Shown here piece by piece: positions 33,601 to 46,500 of a stretch of 64,000 nt of DNA (the stretch's first letter is position 1; the number at the start of each line of letters is the position of its first letter). Source of the DNA: Microplitis mediator. Its lineage: Eukaryota; Arthropoda; Insecta; Hymenoptera; Braconidae. The stretch is from assembly GCF_029852145.1 (NCBI RefSeq), contig NC_079969.1:6014001-6078000 (forward strand), in the 5' to 3' direction. Below the pieces are notes generated by a model. That model worked only from the letters and a program-made list of their open reading frames with translations. It searched no databases and was not told where the DNA came from. A program made the position numbers and the translations under genes.

Positions 33601-36600
33601 ATATGTGAAAAATTTTTCTCTATCCATATAGAAAAAAAATTCTAGTAAAATTTCTGACATTGTAAAATTCTTGACCCCTGATTAAGAAAAATGATTTAAT
33701 CCATGCTAAGTGTATATCTATATATTAGTCGATTCAAATTGTTTTAAATCATTTCAAATTGTTTTGAATCATTTCAAATCATTTTTCTTAATCAGGGACT
33801 ATACTTTCACTATCGAAAATTTTAAAATTTACTATGAACGGTACATTTCTTACTATTTAACTTCATGCTTTGATCAAATGCTTTTTGAATTATTTGGAAA
33901 AGAAGATTTTACCGGAATTTTTATTACAAATTAACTTTCACCCTTAAATTCATGTCTCGAAAAATGTATGGTATTGGACGAAGGAAATATCAAATTCGAC
34001 TCCGCCGTCCATCTTACGGCATTGAATAAATTAATATTTTATCCTCTAAAAATGAATTTGTAAAATTCACTGCGAATCAGTGGATAGTTTCTACTTCTAC
34101 AGCTATAAGTATCCCAGCTTAGAAAATCCGATAGATTCTTATAGCTATATGTATAAGGCCTTATACTTAACTATAGCACTTCTCATAGAACTCATTCATT
34201 TTTATAAAATCTCTATGGAAATTTATAAGAATCTATTGGATTCTATGAGATTTTTCAAACAGGGATACCACTAATTCAACCAGAGGTATACTTACAGCTG
34301 GTTTCCAGTTAATATTCACTTATTCATTTTTAGAGAGTAAACAATAAATAAGAAATTTACTTTCAACTTCGCGAAATTATGGTGATTTACCGTTGAATCA
34401 CGGTAAATATTAGGTTACAAAACACGGTAATTAACTGTAGAACATCGTGATTTACCATAAATCGCCGCTATTTCACCGTATCACCGCGATTTATCGTAAT
34501 TCACGGTAAATCAGATCCACAGATAAATCCTTCTATCAGTGCATATAAATATCATTTGACATAAGTAAAAAAAATAGTAGCAAAATTTACTTACCCAGCA
34601 CGTAATGGCTCACAAATAGCATAATAACGTTCAAAACTTATTGCAAGTATTGTCAGTACAGATGCATGAGCTACTGTTAACTCTACAAAAGGCACTGCCT
34701 TACCTATAACATCAAAAAATTAATTTATTAGATCAATTATTTAAACTAATATCGTGTTTGACTTTTAATTTTGACTTTATCGAAAGTTTTTCATTAAATG
34801 AAATATTGCACGACTCATGATGCGAAGCATCAGAGAGTGCTTTACGATCGAAAAATTTTATTTTTTTTTATTATTACAAAAATTATATGCATTATAATGT
34901 TTAATATATAAAGTTTGATGTCAATAAGTTTTTTTGGTATAATTTTTCGAGCTAAGGGATAAAGTATCGTATAACACAACACACGTTACTTATGTATGTA
35001 GTAACCCTAAATCGTTTGTTGGAGGGTCGAAAGTAGCATGATAACGACATTTCAAAGTCGTAACCATTAGTCATAAATTTTATCTGCATCAGTATTTTTT
35101 TATTTAACCGATAATAAGTATTTAACCATTTGGAAAACAATCACGGTGTTGAAAATTTTCCTTTAAATTCCAAGAAAATTATTTGAAGTTGTTGAAAATT
35201 TGAATCAGTCAAGAATATATCGTATAAATATGACTATTAGGGTAAAAATTCAGTAATTTGCTGTAAAATCGTTGTAAGTTACCGCAAATTTGCCGTAACT
35301 TGCAGAAGACATCTACTGTAAAGTTGCGGAAACTTTTCTATTAGTTACGATAATTTACCATCAGTTGTTATACACCAGGGCAACTACTAAATGTCGGATA
35401 TTGGGACACTTCTAGAATAATTACTTACAGTTTTTGAAAGAACTAATTGAACGAAGAATAAGAGTTTTTCAGAAATAATAGAACTTTGAATAGTAATTTA
35501 GTAAAATTAAAAACCAGACCGACTTGACCAAGAATTGAACCCGGAGCCTTTAGAGTATGAGATAGCACTTTACTACTTAAGCTATCGAGTCTTTGCATAT
35601 AGTACGATTTATAGCCGATAAATATTTTTATCAGGGACTGTATTGACAATAACCATGACAATTATCTTTGAAAATCGAAAAAAAATTTTTGCAGTGCAAT
35701 TATTCATCAATAAAAATTACAATTTTTATTAACAAAATAGTTTTCTTCATTCGTTTTAAAAATAATTTAAGTAAGAATCGCAGCAATAGAAGTCTAGGAT
35801 TCTCAAACAATATTTCCTGGTTTGAAGGTTAAAGAGAATTGGATAGAAGCGAGTACCATTCTCAGAGGAAAATAAAAATGTCGTATACACATTAAATGCT
35901 CGGACACGTATAGCCTAAGAGCAACGGTAATTCGTTGCGGGGGGTACTAGAGTTCACCTACTACTCATTTTCACCCACCCTCTTTATTTCTTTTTTTTTT
36001 TTTCTTTACTATATCTATACACATTCTTTTCCTCTTTCTTACTTTCTCTCTTCCTTAACTTATTTTTATTTTCTCATACACTCATACTTTTTTCCAACTC
36101 TTCAATTATTATTGTCAATTTTTATGTGCATCATATATTTTATCATTACATTATTATAAAATACGTCTTTTTTTGGCGATACACAATAACCCATAATTAT
36201 TCCAACTTTGACAATCCAATATGTTAATTATTAAAAATTATATTTTCTGAATTTATACACCCAAGAATCAATCTCTTTATATTAAATAGATATTTTGGTT
36301 ACTTTGAATTAGAACTGCGTTTCTATTGAAACCAATGTTTTTTAAATAAAAAACTACCCAAATTTCCCGCAAATATAATATCCTAATAGTTAAGATATCA
36401 TACTTATTATTAAGATATGCCAAGAGTTCTCTCACGCGCTAGCGGAAAATAACGAAATTAAAACAAAAAGAAACTGCCCACCCTGTGTAAAAAAAATTGT
36501 TAAAAAAAATTTGGAAAATCCAAAAGTGCACGCCTCGAACGCTCATATTACAATACAATTAAATATTAATGTTTTTTCTTTATTACAAAATTTTTTTATA

Positions 36601-38800
36601 AACATATAGACATTTCTTATTTTTTTTTTTTTTTAATTTAGTTAATTGGATTACAGTTGGCAAGTCGATTTGTCACACGATATAATAAAAAAAAAAAAAT
36701 TATCTGATGGTAAAGTGGAGCCTTATAATATCAGCAAAGTTTCATGATAATCATGCCTACTTATATTTGTGGGGGAAAAATGGCGGATTAAGCATTGGTG
36801 AACATAATCAGTTTTCAGTTTTTAATTGATAATAAATGAACGAGAAGGACTACAGTAGTAATATTTAAAAGGCTTCTATTCTACTAAAATCTGAAGCTAT
36901 TGAAAAAAAAATTGAACTGATTAATTGAGTTTTTCGAGAAATATCGTGCTCACACACGGACATCCCAATTGACGTCCAACTAGTCTCATTTTAAATAATT
37001 TTTTTCTTATTATAGTGTAGCTAAATGAAATTTTTAATTAAATCCAAATTATTCTTTAGAATTTTCTCTAGACATTGGTGTACTTTTTTTTCCACAGAGG
37101 TGATTTATGAAATTAGCAGAAATTCACGACAAGTCGATTATAGAGCACAACCTCTCCCGCTATCGCGTCCGAGGCGTGCAAAAGGTTAAAAAAGTGTTAA
37201 CTATTCTAAACTTCAAAACGTGACACAACGAAAAACTTTTTTTAAATGTTTTTTAAACTTTTGAAAATTCAAGAGAAAGGTTCAAAAGAAATTTAGTTGT
37301 TATAAAAATTCAAAAAAATAAATGTATATATATTTAATGGGTGAAAGTAACAAATCTTATATTTTGGTCATACAACTTAATACAAATAAAACGCATTATA
37401 TGTTTCCATTCGTATGCAAATTAATAACATATATACTCTATTTTATTTTTATGTATTGTAATAAAAAAATTTCAGACTTTATCTTACTGTTAATTTTATA
37501 CTCATATATTTTAATTAGTCAAAGCAAGGATTTTTTATTAAAATTTATTATAATTGATAAATAATTATATAGAAATAAAATAATCATAAACTTACTAATT
37601 TATTCTCTACAATATATACATATATGTACATTCATTCGTATTGCATTTAACTCAGTAAATTATAGATACAAAACTTTAGTCGTTAGTAGTATTTTTTTTT
37701 GTAACTCATAGCACAAAGAAAACTAAATTTTCGTAGTTAGTAAATTTTATTAGTAGAATTTAAGCTAAATAGAGTTGATGAAAAGACTATGAAACTACTT
37801 AACCATTGGCTCATTCATATAATGAAATTTAATTTTAATATTGCGCATCACCATCGCGAAGCGTTGAGTTTGCTCTACTTTCGCTTAACAATTTCTCACC
37901 TTCACACTCATTTTTATTTGTCTCGTCACATTATATAATATACCAAAATAGTATAAAATGTATACCTTCACAAAAATAACATCTCAATAAACAAGTCGAG
38001 ACAACTTTTGGTTTTATGCATTTAGATGCTCACGTAAAATAATGTAATTCAATTTTAAATATCGGTGATGTCGGTTGGCCTGCATGTGAGTTGGTTAACA
38101 TGATATCCTTCGGAAATCGCAGTTAATTGACGTTAATTATTTTCTGTTTGTTTTAAATTTTAAGAGAACAGAATCCTGTCGAAAATTCTCCTCGTTTGAA
38201 TGCAATAGATGAAGAGATGAAGACTTGATTCAAGACGGCACTTTTTTATACTTAACATATACTTCTTTTTTAAATTAAAAAAACAAGTCACTGTTACTCA
38301 ATATTTTTACGTTTCAACTTTATTTTTGAAAAACTCTGACCGGACGGGATCGAACTCGCGTCCTTTGAGTTAGAAATTTCGTCTGCTATCCACTAGGCTG
38401 ACATAGTTCCGATGTATTAGACCATAAAATTTTGACCATAAATTCTATGAAAATAATATAGAGGTCTCTCTATTTTCCATGATTTTAACAGTTTGACCTA
38501 GATATATATCCGTATATATATTTTTTTCATATGGAAAACGATCATAAAATAATAACAATTTTGTTAATTATGGCAATTTTCTGTTCTTACATTTTTCCAC
38601 TCAATTATATTATTTTTCTGATCGTACTTTATTTCAAAATTTGAAATTGTTAACGAAATCAAATTATTTATTATAATTAATATTGTTGCTTTTTTTTTTT
38701 TAATACTAATATACGTTGATAATAATTTGTCTACTATATATTTATAAGCGTTTAAATTGCGAGTTTTTTGATCTTCCAACCATTTTATATTTATAAATAG

Positions 38801-38847
<47 letters not shown>

Positions 38848-41800
38848 CAAATAACAAAAGCAATAATGTAAGGTTTAAATGAGAGACAACATGTTATTGA
38901 AGCGCTCCTGTTTAACCCACACCAAGAGTAATAAGCGGAGGCGGAACTATATAAGGAAGACATTATTCAAAATGTCATTGCGTGGAAATGTGTAGGTGGT
39001 GTGTAAACATAATTATGTTTGATGATACTTGTAAACAGATTACTAATGTAAATAGATTTTCTGGTAATCGACAGAGTTTCGAAACCTAAAGCTCATTGAA
39101 TTTTAATAGCCATAATAATCCGTAAACTTGTTAATGGATCATTGGAAATGACAACTTATTATTTGATAAATAAGGAGCATAAATATCATTTTTAATATAT
39201 TTACGAAATAAGTACGTAGAAATATAAATTTAAATGTTATGAATTTAGCAGATTGACAAATTTTTATGATGTAAAAAATGGAAATTTTCGGCATTACGAA
39301 AAAGTACAGAATCAGACATATTGAAAATAAAAAATTTTCTTTCTATCCATTAGTATCGCACCCCTCAAATACGAAGCATTTAGGTAGGCTTTACTGTCGA
39401 ATAGTCACCGTTTCGCGAAATGCTCGCATAAACTAATTTCAATAACTCAAAGGATTAGTTAATTGTGTACTTATTAATGACTTTTAGAAACTTTAAAGGC
39501 TGGTTAATGCGATGTTCGATTTTGTTATTAAATGTAATTGTTTGTAATTAAAGAAAAATTCAGTTAAAAAGTTTATTATATTGACGTCCGTAAGGATGTA
39601 TGTCTGTAAGTCGCCTGGATTTAAGTCGTTAACCCTTCGTCACACGCGTGTTTTTACCCGACTTCGTCACACGCATGATGAGCGCCGCGCCGCCGTGTTA
39701 AATTTCATGCGATGTTTCCAAGTACCCAATAGATATTTCATACATATTATTATCAGAAAATAATTATATTTTTTATTTAATTTTACATCAAATTAAACAT
39801 TTAACAAATTTCGAAAATTTTCTCATGAAATAAGAGAGTAATAATAATTAAAAGCAAGAAAGAAATTTAATGAATTATAATGAGAGCAATAATAATAATT
39901 AGTAATGACAGATAAATAATCTCGACATTAGCCGATACTTGACAATTATTTTTCTTTACATAATTAATAATAAAAAAGGACATTTAGAAAAATTTATATA
40001 TAATTTTTTTAATTTCTGCGAATGCAAATTTTTTTTCAAACTAAATTTTTATGCTGAAAAAAAATCCAAAACTGTTATAAGTATCGGCAAATTTTAAGAT
40101 CATACAGATAATTACGTACTTTATTAATGGTACAAATTGTAAAATATTATTTATTTAACTAGTGTAATCATATGACTAAAAAAATATTATTATAATTCAA
40201 AAATTGAATTTAATTTTTTTTTAATAATAATCAGTGAGTAACAATTACAGGTTAGGTTACCTTGTTTACAGCTGTATATTAAGAGCGGGAACACGACTTG
40301 GCAACAGCGCGATTTGAATTGCGATCTGGCGCTTACACGCACCGGACGGCGCGGCGCCGCATTCACGAGATACTTCTCAAAAATATATAATTATTATTAA
40401 TATTCATCCCTTCTAGAAGATTCGTAAAGAGCATTAAAATTTTTTGGAATGTTGTTTTTGGTAAAATCAATAAAAAAACCATGAAAATGAAAAAAGTGTA
40501 GCGCCACGCTCATAGCGCGTGTGACGAAGGGTTAGTATTATGAAGTAAAAGTAATGATTTTAAATAAAATGAGCGATTGAAGTGTGTACTTTTGGACTTT
40601 CCTACATTTTTTTTCAAAGAAGAAGGAAGTTATCGTTACTTCTGGTATCCATTTTACCTTTCCCTTCCCAAATTATTTAAAAATTACTAAGAAAATGATG
40701 AAAATTAAAAGTTGCATAATTAAATTTTTTTTTTTCTTTTTTTCTTTCATTAGTTGGTTTTACGCGTGACCCATGACTTAACTTATTATTTAGGATGACG
40801 GAATTACTCTTCAGTAATACAGGGCATAAATCTCAAGTGATTAAGGTTTATAAATCAGTGTAGTATAATTAAGCACCGGATTTAAAATTCAAACAGTGAA
40901 TTAAACTGGCATTAAATGATTTTCAATAACTTTTTTTTGTCATTAAAAAAATAATATAATTTTTATAATTTATCACTGCTTTTTTTTGGTGTAAAAAAGT
41001 TTTATCGATTTCAAAATTTCCCGCATAAATTTCTAGCTATTACTAAATTGCAGTCATCAGAAGTAAAAACATAATAATAGAGATAAATCTATAGTAAAAA
41101 TAAAAGTATTGAATTGTTGAAAAAAATAAATATTTAAAGAAAAAGAAAAAAATTTTTTATTTTTACTGGTAATGTGTGTAAACAAATCTCTTAAGTGTAA
41201 ACATACATTTTAAGTTTGTTTGTTAAATTACTTTCAGTCCTTGGAGTTTTTCTTTCACTTTAATAGCTTTTACTTTACCACTTAAAGATCTAACGACTAC
41301 AAAGTCATTCCGTATTTTTTGAGCCATGAAAAATACAAAAAAAATTATTTTTTATTAATTAATTGTTTAAAAAATTATTATTTTAATTAAATAATGGAAA
41401 TTTTTTTATTCTTTCTATTTATACAAAAAAAAAAAAAAATTGATGTTAGTAAAATTAAAAGTGTAAATAACTGATGTGTTGCAAAAGGATATATAGAGTG
41501 TTAAGTGAGCGTATACAAGAATAGCGATACACGAAATTGTGTATAAAATGAAATGAATGTATGAGATAAATAAAATGACAAGAGTAAAAAAGTTAATATA
41601 GAAAAGAGAAGGAAGAGACGGAAAATTGTTAGGAGGTGCGATAATGGGTGCTGGCATTTGTCCAAAACCCAACAAGTTAAACTGTCTTTTATTTCTATTT
41701 CTCATGTGAAAATTTTATTCTCAAATTACATTTGTGATTCAATGTTTTGTCTGAATAAATTATGATTTTTATACCATCAATTTATATCCTTGTCATTATT

Positions 41801-43486
41801 ATTATATTCATTTTTTTTTAAATAAATACAATTTTGTCAAAATTGGTGCACAAAATGAAGATCAGAAATTAATTGATTGTGTTCAATATTGATTGACGAG
41901 AGCAATAGAACATCTTTCAATAGCGAGAGCATAATTAATTAATAATCAATTTCGACAACAGTGGAATAATTAATTTTAACTCATCAATTTAGATGAAGTG
42001 CCGGTTAATTTTCATTTAAGATTTATATTAAACTAACATTTAATTATATTTATATAGTTAAAATTGACAAAACAATTTCAACATTGCCGGTGTTTGAAAA
42101 ATTACTTCTGAAAAGTTTGATAACAGTAAACTTTTAAATTCTAGAGAATTCAGAACTTCAAGTTGATTGTTGTTGCAACTTAAGGAAAAATTCTTGAGTT
42201 AATGAATTTTTTAACAGAGTACTTCTTACACGAAGAAAAAGAAATGGCTATTTTTTCACACGGAAAATAAAACAATTTTTCCTATTTTCGTATAGGCGTT
42301 TTTCTAACGTTCACTTAAGAAATTTTACTGTCGTAATAGGATCTTATTCCTATGTCACATAGTTATAAAACGCCTACCATAGAAAAAATTCCTGTTAACA
42401 TTGGCAGATATTTTATTTACAGTGACACGCTTAGATATCCGTAGACTGTCTTGTGAATAGTTAAATGAAAGCAGTGTTAAAAAATAAGAACAAGTAGTTG
42501 TTGTGTTGTTAATTGCAAAAATACTGACAGAAATAGTAATTGCAAGTTTTATACATCTCCATCCATGATGTTCATCTTTGACTAAAAATTATTACGGAGA
42601 ATTTTTTAAATTACAAATTTTTAACACAAAGTATTTTTAATTATTGAGTTTTAAAATTTAAAATTACGAATAATTGAAATCACTTTAATTTCTTTACTTA
42701 ATGCAAATTAATAATTTTAACTTTGATAAAATTATAATTATAATTATTTTAACTCATTTGTTACTATGACTATTATTGTTGTTATTATTATTATTACAAG
42801 CTAACCTTATGTCGTTCAAAATATTATTTATTTTGTATTTATTAAAATTTTTTATACTTATTTTTTCAGTACAATCTACTTTATACTTTTCCACCTTTCA
42901 AATGTGGTATCACACATATATTTCGCAATCTTTAAAAATTTTAATTATTTGTTTATAAAAACTTTCCGTATTCTCTCTGTGCTTTTTGAGGATGATTTAA
43001 TGCGGTCGACAGATGTCGTTTTCGTCGCGCACCTTGCCAATAGGAATGTTTGTATGTCACACAGTAAAATTGTCTATGTAATATTCAATTCACTGTTACG
43101 AAGCTTTGAGAAACGAATTTTTTTTGCATAAGTGTCTGTACAAAAAGTTTTGACGGGACACATATGGTCGTAAAGCGTTTCATGAATTTTTTATGATTTT
43201 CAAAAAATTGTATAATTCCATTTTATGACCAAATTCTTTATTAAAACTTCACGATTTTCTTAACTTTCCCGCGCGAGTTCCTTTAGCCAATAATTTAATA
43301 TTTTTTACTGCAATGAATTATTTCTTAAATATATTATTATTATTATTCGTCTTTGAAAATATTATCATGTGTCGAGAAACTTTGTCTAATACAAAGTGAA
43401 AATTGTCGCATGCTGTTTACGTCAATTGAAGAACTTCATATTATTATTTGAGACAGATGGCGCTGAGTAGAAGAAAACATAATATG

Positions 43487-43519
<33 letters not shown>

Positions 43520-46500
43520 AAAACATTTTATTACAGTCATTTGAAATAAAAAATTAATGAAATAGATAAAATGCATATTATATTAACATATGATACATAT
43601 ACCTAATTTAAATGGGTGTGTCAACACTTTTTTTTTTTTTTTAAATATTTCTTCAATATGCAGTAGGCGTCTAGACGACCAAAGCGCGACGTTTTAATTA
43701 AAGACATTTATTATATAGAGAAGGAAGTGAGGTAAAGTAGAGAATTAAAAAATTTACTTTTAACTTCCTACTGACAAAATACTTGGGTCAAGAATTTAAA
43801 TTTATCAATCAAAGAATTGTTTTTTTGCATCAAGAATATGAATGTTGGATAAAATATATTTTTGAACCAAAAATCAAAATTTTCTTCAGAATGAAATACT
43901 TGTCTCAAGTAAATTTTTCTTGTTTCGTTAGTTTTTTTGTGATGTACACATTTTTACAGTAATGGAAGTTATGTAAGTGCTGCAATACGTAAAAAAAAAA
44001 ATTACCACTTAATATGTGTCAAACAAATGTTAAATGTTAAAGCGTTGTCTGATATGCAGAGTGCACTCAATCATATAACAGATGTATGATGTCTTCCCAA
44101 ATGCATTTTTGAATGATATCAATATATATATGTATATATTTAGTAAGATGTTTAATTTTGAGCCATTATTTGTGACTTATGTCTTTCAGCAACCATGTAA
44201 ATGAAATGAAATTGATCTTGAAAAAAGTTTTATAAAATTATATTTTGCATATTTAGGTTCTTGTATACGGAAAAATATCAAAATGTTCAAAATAGATTAT
44301 TTGCGCTTCATAAAAGCCAGACGTCTAAACGTTATCTAGCAAACCCAACACCCTCATATTTTAAACGACCCTTATATCCTTTCAAACCATCAGTTTTCCT
44401 TTACATCATCTACAGACTTTATATATACATATATTTATATATATTTGTATAAATTTGAATTATTTCACTAATTTTGTGACGGCATATTTGACTTGAGATT
44501 CTCTTGTTAGTCTGACAAATCCGTTTCTTTAGTTCAACAAAGCAATTGTTGATAGTAGTACAAACCATTAGTCGATGAAACAAACGATTTTATGTCATTA
44601 CACTGAAAATTAAACTCTCCACCGATGACATTCGCTCTTGTTTCAAGCTCAACAGCCTAACTTTTCGACGCCAGGTCGCTGAGCTAGCGTTTTTCTACAA
44701 AGTAGTGAATGGTCATATTGATGCACCTGAAATATTTAGCAGCTTTGAGTTTGCTCCCTCTGCACTACCACTTAGGCATAATCGCCTACTAAAAATGATG
44801 AAGACTTAAAAAATTACGTGTTCCACGCAGGGTTGCCAGATTGGGCTACTTGTCGCGAATCGGGTGATTTTCTCTATGCATTCGCTACTAAATTAAAGTT
44901 TGGGCTACAAGTCGCAAGTCGGGCGATTTTTAATGTTTCAGGATTGAGAACAATCTTAATCATTATTTTTAATTTCTATTTGCCGAAAACTTGAATCAAA
45001 CTTAATTTCAATTCGTTATATGCACATAAAAAAATTGTTATTTTATTTATAACAATCGGTTAAAGAAATATGTATCCATTTAATGTTAATTAAAACCTGC
45101 GTAACGATACTCTGCTTTTGGCACTAAAAAATAATTAATAATTTGCAAAAAATTGATAAAAATTTTGATTAAGTTTATTTTTTCATCAAATTTATCCTAA
45201 AAATATCCTATAAATTTTCACTACATATAATTTACTACAAATAATTATAATAATAGTTTTTAAAAAGTTAATTTTGATTAATGCGGCAAACTATAGTGTA
45301 CTCTTATTAGTTAATAGAGAATAAATAACTATAAGCCAACAGAATTATTTTAAACTTGAAAATGATTGAGCGACTTGTTAAAATATTTCGCTACTTTTGA
45401 TCATAAGTGGGGCGACGAGAACAAAAATTTTCTAGCAACCCTGGTTTTACGGGCCACATAACAGGATTGCCAACCTTGTCAATTCCTTGCACATGAACAT
45501 CGACTTCTACGGTGGTACATATCAATCATTCATCACGAATACCAAAAATACACTATTTCCTTATCATTAATCTAATGTTTAATTATATCATTAATTAAAC
45601 ATTAATGATAAATTAATGACATAAACAAAATAAATAATTTGACTTTTATTAAAAAGTTTGAATATAATATACCCTTTTTCAAAATACAAGTAATTATAAT
45701 TCGTAAATTTATTATTGTAGCTATTTTTTGTATCCCATAAAGTAAATAACGTCCAATAAATGAACGTTACCAGTTCTACTTGAAAAAACATTTAGACCAT
45801 TTCTTCGGGCGCCTATTCATCCGCGTAATGGTCTACTCTATATATTTTTTTTTTAACGAATGTTTATGAGTTATGACATATTTATTTATATTTATTACAC
45901 ATGTATATGCTGAAGTTTAAATTTAGACGGTGAATTTAGAATTAACATTAGACGATTAAATTCAAATTTTCAGCACAGATGTTACCATGAGTAATATTGT
46001 AGCATAAATTTAAACGGTTCCACGGGTGAAATTGAACTAAAATCGTCTACTCTTATACTTTCTACTACTGCTACTACAAATGAATGGCAGGATTCCAAAC
46101 ATCTTAATGTCTTTTTTAAGTTATTTAAGGTAAGATAAACGTCACAGACGGTTGACAATTTTATTAATATTCCTTTTATACTTTAATGCTAAATATTTAT
46201 TCATACGAGCAAAGAAATTATAAGATAATATTTTTCAACAAGTATCTATATTGACTTTTTATTTAAAATAAATATTTCAGTTTGTTCACTTTACTATAAA
46301 TATTATTTTATTTTTGAAATATTAAATATTGGCTACCAATAACAATGAGCATAGAGAACCTAATGAAAGTATGTTAGTTAGATAAATTATTGACCATTTA
46401 ATTATAGAATTACCATTTGTAGTTGGAATCTACAGACAAGAATTATATTATAGTTCAAAATTTTCCGCGTTTATTTTTTAACCACTAATGGGATTTTTTC

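Noticed and set aside
38564..38863. Poly-lysine open frame on the minus strand
   Set aside because: Produced by the T run at 38809-38847.
42776..43131. Open frames in the second 598-bp copy
   Set aside because: Frames are not preserved between the two copies beyond what near-identity gives, and there is no known protein pattern.
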